The notes below the pieces were generated by a model. It was not told where the DNA came from, searched no databases, and was given only the letters and a program-made list of their open reading frames with translations. This document shows positions 1 through 10,281 of a DNA stretch of 64,000 nucleotides, piece after piece. The first letter of the stretch is position 1, and each line of letters begins with the position of its first letter. Location: contig OY755236.1 in assembly GCA_963576725.1 (NCBI GenBank), positions 72,014,379 to 72,078,378 on the forward strand. Reading direction: 5' to 3'. The position numbers and the translations under genes are program-made. The DNA is from Azorinus chamasolen. Its lineage: Eukaryota; Mollusca; Bivalvia; Cardiida; Solecurtidae.

Positions 1-212
1 AATGAGCTATGCTGAATTTGCATAAAACATGCTACTTCCCAATTAACTGTGTATTAACAATGTCATTCAAGAGCTAATGTGCTATTAATTGTTAATCAGT
101 CTTAATTATATTTTTGACACAGTAAAACCTGTCTACAGTGACCTTCAAAAAGAAGTCTATTTCTGGCTTTTTATGACAGGTGCTTGCTGATACACATTAC
201 GTTCATCCTGTA

Positions 213-450
213 TTAACCCTTTCCTTCATATAAATGCCCTAATTTGCAAACAGAGAAGACCCAGATCAGATAGATCCTATAGGAACAATCTTATCAGGTC
301 TGCTCGATTCGCTTATGGTATAATATAGATCTGATTTTACAGTTTCTGCCCAAGCCAAAATATCCTGCATTCATAATTATGGCATCATAAAAATTCAGAA
401 AACAAATATTCATTATTCCCTACATGAATATTAAACAGGGAAAGGGTTAA
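213..450. mobile_element. MITE family A (TTAA ends)
   Basis: TTAACCCTTTCCTTCATAT at the left, CAGGGAAAGGGTTAA at the right. The hairpin AGACCCAGATCAGATAG... is decayed. The right half has the typical ATAGATCTGATTTTACAGTT stretch. Confidence 0.8.
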
Positions 451-473
451 GCAACCACTTGCTCCTGTAGACC

Positions 474-690
474 CTTTTGTTTATCGCTTTCCTTCAAATA
501 AACAGGTTTTCATGCATATGCAACAGAGTAGACCCAGATCAGACAGCTCCTATATGATCAGGGTCTACTATATTTGCTAATTGAATTTGAAAGATCTGTT
601 TCTCTACTTACTAAAATGGCTACAATATTTCATTATTTTCTCCATGAATATTTTGTAGGTATTGAAATTTGGAATAAACATAGGACATGG
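474..690. mobile_element. MITE family A, damaged
   Basis: CAACAGAGTAGACCCAGATC and ATCAGGGTCTACTATATTTG hairpin, right end ACATGGAAAGGGTTA. The left end is weak. The ORF at 574 lies wholly inside it. Confidence 0.65.
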
Positions 691-1108
691 AAAGGGTTAT
701 TCATTATACAGTCGCTATTGGCAGGCACTATTGTAGTACCATTTTCAGCTTTATCAGCATTTTATGCCCACATTCAACATTTCCAGCGACAAATGCTAGT
801 AATGGAATGATGATAGCTGTGTTGCCCTAACTTTCTGGACAAACGAAGGCGAAATAGTGCAGACACAGATCAAACAGTTTCTGAAGGAGCTGTTTGTTAA
901 ATCCAGGTCTACACTATTTGCTACTATGTCAGTTTAAGGTAATTACATGATTATGATCATGGTGCCAAACTGAATTATACAGTTTTACAAAAGGGTGGCG
1001 AGCTGGTGATCCAAATACTTAGGGTAATGAGATTCTGAATGTCTGACATACACAATTCTCTGGCAAATTTAATCCTTTCATACCGTATGGAATGAACACT
1101 TTGCAGCT

Positions 1109-1339
1109 TTAACCCATTACCTCATAGGCTATTTTTAGATATAAACTCTTTGAATTAATCTAAAGAAAAGGAGCATGAATTAGAGAAAAGGAAATTTTTT
1201 AAGAATTTTGTAGTTTGAAACCATTGTGATAAATAGAGCATTTGCTCCTATAGGAGCAAATGCTCTATTTATCACAATGGTTTCAAAAAGTGACTTTTAC
1301 AGAGTCATCAAAAGTCGTCAATATGAGGGAAAGGGTTAA
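1109..1339. mobile_element. MITE family B (reference copy)
   Basis: TTAA at 1109-1112 and 1336-1339, ends CCCATTACCTCATAGGCT and TATGAGGGAAAGGG. Central palindrome GAAACCATTGTGATAAATAG ... apex GCTCCTATAGGAGC, arms about 34 bp, apparently perfect. Confidence 0.88.
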
Positions 1340-1639
1340 AGGATTAACAAATTTGGACTACACATAAGATCTGGTGTACAAATGTGTAAAATTAACTTAA
1401 TGTAGCCTTATATTTTAAGAGCACTTTCTAATATGTATTCCATGAACCATTTCTAATTTGTGTTTGAAGTGGAAAAACTATATTTTTCTCCAATCTGACT
1501 TTGGATGAAAAACTTGTAAGCAAGCAATGTAGCCCTGATCAAAGGGCTTCTTTTTCTGTCGTAACATGACCGAAATACTGTTAAAATGATGTAAAATCCG
1601 ATAAAAACCCAACCAAACCTTTTTCTGTGTCCTTTAATC

Positions 1640-1850
1640 ACTACACTCCCTAGAGGGCTCCTTTTGGCTCCCTCTGATCTGGGAATACACTATCTACAAG
1701 AGGAGGAGCCTTCTGAAACACTCTGATCTGGGACTAGACTGCCTAGAGGGCTTCTTCTGGACCTTTCTATCTGGGACTACACTGCCTACAGTGCTCCTTC
1801 TGATCTGTAATTAAACTGCCAAGGGAGCTCCTATTGGACACTGCCAATGT
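1640..1850. repeat. Degenerate tandem repeat, about 47 bp
   Basis: CTCTGATCTGGGAATACACT, CTCTGATCTGGGACTAGACT and TATCTGGGACTACACTGC follow each other with GGGCTCCTTCTGG-like links. Related to the arm of the family A hairpin. Confidence 0.6.
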
Positions 1851-2050
1851 CCCTATTTAGAGAACATAAACTTTCCCGTTTGGTTTAATTAACCCTTACC
1901 TCATGTATATTCTTTTAACATCATGAACATTTATTATACTGCATGGACTCCACTATCAAACAATGATAGATCGTTCCACAAAGAAAATAAATTCAGCATT
2001 CAAAGGGATAATACTGTGGGCAGTATATTCTTGAGCAATACCCAACAATA

Positions 2051-3387
2051 CGAGGGGTGTTCCAAAAATAATGTCACTTGCATCGGTGCTCATATAGCGG
2101 AAGTGCTTTTGTTCATTTTAATTTGCTCTGCCCTTCAAAATACTCTCCGCCAGCCAGAATACACCTTTTTAGCCGGTCAATCCATTTTTGGAAGCATATT
2201 CATACTCTTCAATGGGGACACCCATCAGACACTGATAAACAGCAGATCCAAGGGCATTTCTCGAATTGTATCTCCTTCCAGATAAATGATATTTAAGTTT
2301 TGGAAAGAGAAAATAGTCGCAGGGGGCCAAGTCTGGCGAATACGGAGGGTGCGGAAGGACGGTAACCTTCTCTGACTCCAAAAAGTCAGTCACAATACGT
2401 GCCTCGTGAGCGGGTGCATTATCATGCAAAAGTCGGACATACTTAAGTCCTGTTTTGGGGCGGCTACTTTTGTAGTAGTTCTTCAATTTTCTCAGAACAA
2501 CGTTTTTATAGAACTTGCCTGTGACCGTTCTGCCTTTTGGCACCGGGATTTGAATAGCTGGACCCTTATTAGTGAAAAAAATAGCATACAAAACCTTCTT
2601 TACCGTTCGTATTCGTTTGGCAATACTTGGGCGTCTGGCATTTTTAGTGGCCCATATTCGGTTGGAAACCTTCCGCTTTGGTTCAAAATAATACACCCAG
2701 GTCTCATCACCAGTGACTATATTATCAAAAGCCTTTTTACTATATTTTGGGTACATTTTGAGAAGTTTTTTTGCCATTGTTACACGTGTCTTCTTTTGCT
2801 CATCCGTTAACAAATGGGGTATCCATCTTGCATTTATCTTTCTAACTTTTAGGTGTTTCTTCAAAATTGCATGAACTCTTGCTAACGACAAGTTTGTCAT
2901 TCGAGCCAATTGTCTTACGGTGAATCGAGCATCAGTTTTGAGGATATTTCGGATTTTTTCTATGTTACCTTTGGTCGTAGTTGTTGCAGGACGACCTGGG
3001 CGAGCAGCATCTTTCAGTTGCTGCTGCCCAGCACTAAATTTAGCTACCCACCTACAAACAGTCCTGTGGGACATTTGGCCCTCCCCATAAATGTCACACA
3101 CCTCGCGGTGAATATCTACAGCCTTTATGACGAGTAATGACCTACCTTTTATATAGGCCCTAATTTCAAGAACATTTTCAGCTCGTTTTCCTGTCATTTT
3201 GTGTATAGTCTAACGAATAGGCTATGAAACGATGTACACTGTACCGAGGCAAGTGAACGTGTGGACGAGATATTTACCTGTGTCACGAGCCAGTGATCAC
3301 TCAATCGACACGAGGTGGTTTTGTGCATGAATTGCACGATTTCCGCGAAATAAAGCACAGATGACATTATTTTTGGAACACCCCTCA
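2051..3387 (-). mobile_element. mariner-type DNA transposon, nearly intact
   Basis: A 1337-bp element flanked by TA (2049-2050 and 3388-3389). The ends are inverted repeats of about 27 bp starting GAGGGGTGTTCCAAAAATAA, with only a few mismatches. The length, TA target and DD34D transposase are those of mariner. It sits inside a 103-bp satellite: the left flank (2010-2050) and the right flank (3388 on) are the two halves of one repeat unit. Near-identity of the two ends suggests a recent insertion. Confidence 0.93.
2113..3197 (-). pseudogene. mariner transposase, one frameshift near the C-terminus
   Basis: Cut-and-paste transposase. An open frame of 342 codons runs from the Met at 3197 to a stop at 2169. 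It has the N-terminal paired HTH region (SHRTVCRWVAKF, then PGRPAT), and the three acidic residues in TGDETWVYYFEP, HDNAPAH and PHPPYSPDLAPCDYF. The second and third Asp have 34 residues between them, so this is DD34D. The family is normally about 345-355 residues. After YAS (near 2193) the frame shifts by one base. The usual C-terminal block (W-I-D-R-L-K-R-C, G-G-E-Y-F-E-G) is intact in the next frame to a stop at 2113-2115. A single-base deletion therefore removes the last 25 or so residues. Catalytic residues are kept; activity is uncertain. Confidence 0.92.
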
Positions 3388-3962
3388 TATCAAAGACAAC
3401 ACAATGTACTGTGGGCAGCATACTCTTGAGAGCCAACCCCAATTATATCAATGACAACACGATGATATCAATGACGGCACAATGTACTGTGGGTAGCATA
3501 CTCTTGAGCCACACCCAATGATACCAATGACAACAATGTGTACTGTTGGCTGCATACTCTTGAGCCACACCCAATGACAACACAATGTACTGTGGGTAGC
3601 ATACTCTTGAGCCACACCCAATGATACCAATGACAACAATATGTACTGTTGGCTGCATACTCCTGAGCCACACCCAATGACAACACAATGTACTGTGGGT
3701 AGCATACTCTTGAGCCACACCCAATGATACCAATGACAACAATATGTACTGTTGGCTGCATACTCTTGAGCCACACCCAATGACAACACAATGTACTGTG
3801 GGTAGCATACTCTTGAGCCACACCCAATGATACCAATGACAACAATATGTACTGTTGGCTACATACTCTTGGGCCACACCCAATGATATTAATGACAACA
3901 CAATGTACTGTGGGCTTGAGCCACACCAAATGATATCAATGACAACATAATGTCTGATGCTT
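3388..3962. repeat. 103-bp satellite made of two half-units; mariner insertion site
   Basis: ATGTACTGTGGG recurs at 3482, 3585, 3688 and 3791, spacing 103. Each unit has two related halves (TGTACTGTGGGTAGC and TGTACTGTTGGCTGC, each followed by ATACTCTTGAGCCACACCCA). The left end of the array (2010-2050) lies across the mariner. Four long minus-strand ORFs here are read-through. Confidence 0.9.
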
Positions 3963-4087
3963 AGCCTATGTTAAACTATGCTTCTTGCAGGCAAACCTTG
4001 TTTACTTCATAAGTGCTGGGTCAATGAAGCGTTATTGGCTTTCTGAATGCCAGAAACAATAATTTCTCTATATTAAATAGATTTAAC

Positions 4088-4284
4088 CATTTACTCCATT
4101 AATATGCCTATCTCACCTTTGCAAACAGAGTAGACCCAGATCAGACAGCTCATGCTAGTATAGAAGAATTCTGAACCTTTCAGACAGATCAGACCCTGAT
4201 CAGATGGCTCCTATAGGTGCCGTCCGATCTGGGTCTACTTTGTTTGCAAATGCGTGAAACGCGTTTATATGAAGGAAAGGGTTA
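4088..4284. mobile_element. MITE family A
   Basis: TTAACCATTTACTCC start, GAAGGAAAGGGTTAA end. Hairpin arms GCAAACAGAGTAGACCCAGA and TCTGGGTCTACTTTGTTTGC, with a duplicated apex segment in the middle. Confidence 0.8.
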
Positions 4285-4554
4285 AAGGATAAGGAGTAAG
4301 GGGATAGGGCTAAACTTCAACAATAAAAGCAGATTACAATTTTAGAAGTGTAATTTTAAACCACATTCACAACTATGTCTCCTATCTCACATGAAATGTC
4401 ATTCTGTTGTGTTGAAAATTGTGCAGTTGACACTAAGTAAATTTCGCCTGCCAAAATTGTCATCTGCTACAATTTTCAAAGATTTTTTCTTTCATTTCTT
4501 TTCAAAAGCAGTATCAAAGGGTCACAAAGATTTATCCAGATGAGACACCAAGTT

Positions 4555-4650
4555 ATTCAGCATCACATCTGGATCCAAACTGTTCTCATATGGATCCAAA
4601 CTGTTCTCATCTGGATCTAAATTGTTCTCATCTGGATCCAAACTGTTTGT
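4555..4650. repeat. 24-bp tandem repeat, four units
   Basis: CATCTGGATCCAAACTGTTC recurs at 24-bp spacing. The same GGATCCAAACTGTT occurs as a hairpin arm in family D MITEs (33006, 41641). Confidence 0.75.
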
Positions 4651-4839
4651 GAATGTAACCAAGTCACTGCTAGCATACAACCTCTCTAAACCGGACATTA
4701 AATTTAATATAAATATCAGTCTTGAAGACAGGTGGCAGCTTAATGTAGGGTGAAAGGCCACTGTCTATTTCACTTTGATAGAAGACTATCTATGAAGCAA
4801 GATTCCTATGAAGTGTGCTCAAATTCCATTCTGTAATTA

Positions 4840-5084
4840 AACCCTTTATTCCATGAATATTAATGTAAGCTAATGAATATTAATTAGATTATTTCTAATA
4901 ATAGCATATGAACACAGCACACTTTGGCTCAGACAGAAACTGTAGAATTAGATCTACATGTATATCATACCATTAATAAACAGTACAGATCCTAATAAGA
5001 CAGTTCTTATGGGAGCAGTCTGATCTGGGTTTACTCTGCAATGCCGAATGGTTTAAAAGGTGTAAAAAAGCAGAAAAGGGTTAA
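4840..5084. mobile_element. MITE family A
   Basis: AAACCCTTTATTCCATGAAT at the left, AGAAAAGGGTTAA at the right, with the hairpin right arm GATCTGGGTTTACTCTGC. Confidence 0.75.
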
Positions 5085-5417
5085 GAATGTGGTTTGTGAT
5101 CAAATCTATTCTTTTTATCGCATATCAGCATCCTCATTTTTTTTAAAGTTACCTTCCTAAACAATAAATGCAATGACAAAGACGCCACATCCCAAAGCTA
5201 CCAGAGATGTGAGTCTACAGTGTGTTCATACTCTAGAGTGCCCTAATTTTAGTGACACTTTCACATTACTAACAATACCTGTATGTAAAATATTTCATCA
5301 TTCATATAGCCTTTATTTTATATATGCTCTATTGTCAGTAAAGCAAAATATAAGAGGACACTGCTTTACTCATTTAACCCATTCCCTGTTGAATATTCAT
5401 GTAAGAAATAATACATA

Positions 5418-5664
5418 TTAACCCTTTCCCTGTTCTGTGTTTATGACATATTTCAATTCTACTGCATATTCGTTGAAAAATAGTAATAATGAAATATGGA
5501 AGGTGGAATATTGTAATCATTTTAGAAAGTAAAGATACATATCTTTTAAATTCCATTAGCAAACAGAGCAGACCCTGATTAGACGGCTCCTATAGGAGCC
5601 ATCTGATCTGGGTCTACTCTGTTTGCAAATGCGTGAAAACACGTTTATATGAGGGAAAGGTTAA
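5418..5664. mobile_element. MITE family A1, 60 bp downstream of an RGS exon
   Basis: TTAA at 5418-5421 and 5661-5664, ends CCCTTTCCCTGTTC and GAGGGAAAGG, apex GGCTCCTATAGGAGCC. It lies in the intron just after the donor of RGS exon 5726-5807. Confidence 0.88.
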
Positions 5665-5725
5665 ATATGAATCTTTAAGAAATAATAACATCACGAATAT
5701 ATAGATTAGTGAAATTTGTACTTAC

Positions 5726-5807
5726 AGGTGGTCGGTGTACTCTCCAAAAGGCTCTCTCCTGCAGGTCATGGACAAGTTTGTCATCCCTCTTCATTCCCTT
5801 CACTTGT
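5726..5807 (-). CDS. RGS (R7) exon: QERAFWRVHRPP block
   Basis: This 82-bp exon has acceptor ttctttcag and donor GTAAGT. Only one frame is open: the first A completes a Lys codon, then come QVKGMKRDDKLVHD and LQERAFWRVHRPP, ending in phase 0. RGS7 has SQERAFWDVHRPVPG and RGS9 CQEKAYWLVHRCPPG at this place, just before the GGL domain, so the family call rests largely on this exon. The next exon should begin with Gly and lead into the GGL domain. No such exon was found between 1 and 5725, so it is expected outside the window. Confidence 0.9.
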
Positions 5808-6494
5808 CTGAAAGAACAATAAAACATATTAAATATAAACTCAGTTTTTAAAGTAAAAAACTCTCTAGGTCAGAATTCTAGTAGAAGAATTTTTATACTT
5901 TTATACGTAGATAACTCCTCTATGTAACTATTGTTAAATAGTGAACAAAATCAATGTGATGTACATCTAGAGTTTATAGAAATCATTTGTAGAACTTTCA
6001 TTAACATACACTGAAATCATTGTACAAACTTATAGGCTAGAAAGACATTTGGTACAAGTACAGGGTCAGAGAACTCCTAAATCAATCTCTAAATACTGAA
6101 AACAATTATGTCATGCACATCTACACTTAACAGAGACCATGTGTATAAATTTTCATTGAAATATGTAGAAGTAGTTTGTGCCATTAAGCTCACAAGAACT
6201 CCTACATAAGAGTAAACATATCATCTCAGTTCACGGGCAAGCAACTCCATATAGCTTGGAGAGAAAAGAAGTAAAATTGTGCCAGGCACAACAAAACCCC
6301 ATGGCAATCAAGTATACTAAGTTTCATTGCAATGCCATGTTATGCGTGAAAATGGTATGCGCCACCGACCGATTAACAAATGGACTAGATGACTCCTATA
6401 TATCTCCAAAACTTAGTTTGTGTGGGTATAATTAGACTTATCACTGAAATGTAATTAACAATCTAATTGCATGAAACAACTTAATAAACAGCGT

Positions 6495-6664
6495 ACGGTA
6501 AAACCCTTCTAGACTGGAGGATGCATAATGCAGAATAGAAGAGATGCAAAAAGCTCTCAACGGAACTTTCTGCATGACTTTCACCCTGCATTTAGCTGCC
6601 ATCTGTCTTACAGACCAGCATTTATACGAATTAAAATATCTGGATTAGAGAAGGTTCACTGTAT
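6495..6664. mobile_element. MITE family C, degenerate
   Basis: TACGGTAAAACCCTTCTAGA at the left and AGAAGGTTCACTGTATA at the right; the inner palindrome is partly lost. The ORF at 6528 is inside it. Confidence 0.6.
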
Positions 6665-6814
6665 ACCCAGATCCGAGGAGCTGCACTGTTTGTCATTCAA
6701 AGAAATAAGTACTGCCCAGAACGGAACCTTTAGCATTTAGCATGCTACTGACTGATCCATTATTACCTTTGGACCAAATTAGATGCCAGTAACTTGGTAT
6801 CACATCAGGATAGC

Positions 6815-7055
6815 CCTTTATTTAAAAAATACTCCTTTTTATGCCTTTGCAAACAGAGTAGACCCAGATCAGATGGCTCCTGCAGGAGCTGTCTGATCAG
6901 GGTCTGCTCTGTTTGCAAAGGCATATAATACAGATCTTATTCTTCAGTTTCTACCACGGTCAAACATTTCTGTGTCCATGTGCTATTATAACAATTAATC
7001 TAATTAATATTCATGGTGTAATTATTTCTTGCATGAATATCCATGGAGTAAAGGG
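6815..7055. mobile_element. MITE family A
   Basis: CCCTTTATTT start, ATCCATGGAGTAAAGGGTTA end, hairpin GCAAACAGAGTAGACCCAGA / GTCTGCTCTGTTTGC with apex GCTCCTGCAGGAGC. Confidence 0.82.
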
Positions 7056-7289
7056 TTAACACTGATGACAAACCACTCTCAAATCTTATTCACAAGACAG
7101 TGTTCATCAACGACAATATGCTCAGCAGGTTACAGGTTAAGTAGACCCATAAGTAGACGACAATTATTTGTCCTACTGCTAAGCTTCACAAATACATGTA
7201 TGAGTCTCCAATGGGAAAACCGTGAATGATACAAGAGCTGTCACAGTGTTATGAATGGATTATGTTATAAAACCTCTTTGCACTAAAGA

Positions 7290-7436
7290 TACTACAACTT
7301 TGCCAACAGAGTAGACCCAGATCAGATGTTCCTTTAGGAGCCGTCTGTGATGAAGCCCAGTTTGATCTATTTGCTTATGAAATAATACAGGTTTTATCAC
7401 AGCCAAAATTTCGTTTTCACAGTCATGTCATCATAA
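7290..7436. mobile_element. MITE family A, left half, cut by a family G element
   Basis: GCCAACAGAGTAGACCCAGA, then TTTTATCACAGCCAAAATTT and CATGTCATCATAA, which is the standard family A right-half text up to the point where ACAAGAGGGCC begins. Confidence 0.65.
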
Positions 7437-7720
7437 ACAAGAGGGCCATGATGGCCCTGATAACGCTCACCAATCAGAGAAGATATTCAGTTTTCACTAA
7501 ATATTTCTATGAAAAAATGGGCATCCCTGGGTCAGGGCCAATTTTGACCCCAGGGGCATAATCTATATCACAATTGTAGAGGACCTGAATATGATGCTAT
7601 GTGCCAAATATGAAAGCTGAGAACCTTCAAGTTTCAGAGGAGGAGATTTTCAAAGTTTTCACTATTATGTTTCTACATGTATTGAAAACAGACTACCACA
7701 AACAATTTCATGAAGTTTGG
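7437..7720 (+). mobile_element. Tandem-core element, family G, partial
   Basis: Begins ACAAGAGGGCCATGATGGCC in the middle of a family A MITE (7300-7436) and has one core unit. No 3' hairpin was found before the minisatellite that follows, so the right part is missing. Confidence 0.65.
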
Positions 7721-7824
7721 TGAAGATCATATTTTATGTCCATCTCTAAATTCCTATCACCAAAACACAAATGACTGAATGTTTTCAGTGAATGCAATAA
7801 CTTTCATTATCTTAAATTGTTAAT

Positions 7825-9718
7825 TTATTTGCTCATTCACTCAACTTACATGTAACTTTCCTTTTTGCTTATAATTCACTATTACTTAACTTATAATTCA
7901 CTATTACTTTACTTGTAATTCACTAATACTTTACTTATAATGCACTATTACTTTACTTATAATTCACTATTACTTTACTTATAATTCACTTCTTTGACTT
8001 ATAAATAACTCTCTTATCATCTTTTCAGATTACTTAGATATATTTTTTCTTGTTTTTAACCTTGTTTATTGCTAATAATGCTTGCTCTTCAGAATTTCTC
8101 ATTACTTACCTTACTAGCAGCTAGCTTACCAGTTTACTTTGTTACTTACAATGCTTGCTTATCAGTCGTTCTTGTTACTTAATTTACATGCTCATCAGCT
8201 GTTCTTGCTTTTTATGATGCTTGCTTGTCAGCTTTTCTGTTACTTACTTTATTTGCTCATCAGTTTTTCTTGCTACTTACAATGCTTGCTTATCAGTTTT
8301 TCTTGTAACTTATTTTACTTGCTCATCACCTTATTTTATCACTTATAATGCTTGCTTATCAGTTTTTCTTGTTACTCACTTTACATGTACATCAGTTGTT
8401 CTTGTTACTTACTTTTTTTTTACATGCATGCATCAGATTTTCTTGTTATTTACTTTACTGGTTAATTAGCTTTTCTTCCAACTTACTGAACTTGCTTACC
8501 AGCTTTCCTTGTTACTTATGGTGCTTGCTCATCAGCTTTCCCTGTTACTTATTATGCGTGTTCATCAGCTTTTCATGTTACTTTACTTGCTTATCAGCTT
8601 TTCTTGTTACTTACAATGCTTGCTCATCAGCTTTTCTTGTTACTTACAATGCTTGCTCATCAGCTTTACTTGTTACTTACAATGCTTGCTCATCAGCTTT
8701 TTTTGTTTAACTTATGGTGCTTGCTCATTAGCTTTTATTGTTACTTACAGTGCTTGCTCATCAGCTTTACTTGTTACTTACAATGCTTGCTCATCAGCTT
8801 TTCTTGTTACTTACAATGCTTGCTCATCAGCTTTTTTTGTTTAACTTATGGTGCTTGCTCATTAGCTTTTATTGTTACTTACAGTGCTTGCTTATCAGCT
8901 TTCCATGTTACTTATGGTGCTTGCTTATCAGCTTTCCATGTTACTTATGGTGCTTGCTTATCAGCTTTCCATGTTACTTATGGTGCTTGCTCATTAGCTT
9001 TTCTTGTTACTTATGGTGCTTGCTCATCAGCTTTCCCTGTTACTTATAATGCTTGTTCATCAGCTTCTCTTTTTACTTACTTTACTTGCACATCAGCTTT
9101 TTCTTTTTACTTACAATGCTTGCTCATCAGCTTTTCTTTATCCCTACAATATATGCTCTTCATCTTTTCTTTCTTTACTCTTCAGCCCTATGTGTGACTT
9201 ACTTTACTTGATCATCAGTTCTTCTTGTACCTTACATAACTTACTTATTAGCTTTCCTGTAACTTACTTCATTTACTTCTTTTTGTTACTTACTTCACTA
9301 AAGTCTTACTCATTAGCTTTTCTTGTTACTTCGCTTAATCCTTTGTTTTCCTTGTAACGTACTAATTAGTTTTTCTTGATATTTATTCGTTAATATTTAA
9401 CATAGCTTTTCTTGTTACATACTTTACTTATTCATTAGCTGTTAGGGTACGTACAATGCTTGCTCATCAGTTATCCTTGAAACTTACTTCACTAACTCAT
9501 TAGCTTTTCTATTTACTTATTTCACTTATTCACTAACTTTTCTTGTTATTTCACACACTCGTTGACTTTTCTTTAACTTACCTCAGTCACGTACTAGCCT
9601 TTTCCTGTTACTTAATTCACTTACTAATTAGCTTTCCTTGTTTCACTTACTAATAAGTCTTTCTTAGTTCATTATGCGTTAGTGTTTCTTGTTACTTACT
9701 TAACTTGTTCATCAGCCT
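7825..9718. repeat. 33-bp minisatellite derived from an exon/5' splice-site junction
   Basis: Roughly 50 units of 33 bp, most regular at 8500-9060. On the minus strand the unit is GCTGATGAGCAAGCATT followed by GTAAGTAACAAGAAAA. The unit at the right edge is the end of RGS exon 9700-9776 with its real donor: GCTGATGAACAAGTTAA then GTAAGTAACAAGAAA. A higher-order repeat of about 134 bp is seen at 8605-8870. 33 is a multiple of three, so all the long ORFs here are artefacts. The 7860-8000 part has a 22-bp variant period (TTATAATTCACTATTACTT). Confidence 0.9.
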
Positions 9719-9776
9719 GACATCTCACAAACCCAATTTTATCACAGAACACAATCTGCAACTTGTTGAGAGCACT
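9700..9776 (-). CDS. RGS (R7) exon: R7H/DHEX, SALNKLQ...QADEQV
   Basis: This 77-bp exon has acceptor tttctgtttcag and donor GTAAGTAAC. It starts in phase 0, reads SALNKLQIVFCDKIGFV then RCQADEQV, and leaves two bases (AA) that the first base of the next exon turns into Lys. It aligns without gaps to the family segment with SLARLQ, F, K-W-E/D-F and MQAxxQ. The Trp that the vertebrate members keep is Ile here (KIGF). The exon sits between a family C MITE that begins 58 bp upstream of the acceptor and a 33-bp minisatellite that starts at the donor. The last 18 bases of the exon are the coding half of the repeat unit. Confidence 0.82.
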
Positions 9777-9833
9777 CTGAAACAGAAAGCAGATATAAGT
9801 GACTTCAAATGCTCACTTTGTTTTTGTTTATAT

Positions 9834-10022
9834 ACTGTAAACCTCCTCTAAAATGGAATTCTAGAATAGCAGAATTTAGATACTTTTAGGCATGGCAGGT
9901 GGTTGCTTAATGAGGGGAGAAGTCATGCAGAAAGCTCCTAGGAGTTTTCTGCATGACTTTCAACCTGCATTAAGACTGATATCTATACTAAATTGAGTGT
10001 CCGGTTTAGAGGGTTTTTACTG
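9834..10022. mobile_element. MITE family C next to the acceptor of RGS exon 9700-9776
   Basis: Left end ACTGTAAACCTCCTCTAAAA (slightly altered), right end GGTTTAGAGGGTTTTTACTG with TA. Palindrome AAGTCATGCAGAAAGCTCC / AGGAGTTTTCTGCATGACTT. Confidence 0.75.
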
Positions 10023-10057
10023 TATCACTATAGACTTATAAATGGCACAATGAGTTT

Positions 10058-10281
10058 TATTAACCCTTTACCTCATAAATATTCATGCAAGAAGTAAAAC
10101 CCACATGAGTATTTGCTAAATATTTTTCATGATATATGCACACAGGATATTTTGACTTTGGCAGAAGTTGTAGAATGAGATGCTGTAAGCAAACAGAACA
10201 GATCCTGAGCAGGAACCATCTGATCTGGTTCTACTCTGTTTTCAAAAGCATTAAAAGGTGTTGACATCAGGTAAAAGGGTT
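10058..10281. mobile_element. MITE family A
   Basis: TTAACCCTTTACCTCATAAA start, GTAAAAGGGTTAA end, hairpin AGATCCTGAGCAGGAACC / GATCTGGTTCTACTCTGTTT. Confidence 0.78.

Noticed and set aside
3443..3929. Three minus-strand ORFs of 113-153 codons
   Set aside because: Read-through of the 103-bp satellite.
3388..3962. CRISPR-like array
   Set aside because: The spacers are themselves repeated (a dimeric satellite) and the genome is eukaryotic.
8139..9357. Seven long plus-strand ORFs (MLLTMLAHQLF...)
   Set aside because: They are three frames of the 33-bp minisatellite; a period divisible by three keeps all frames open.
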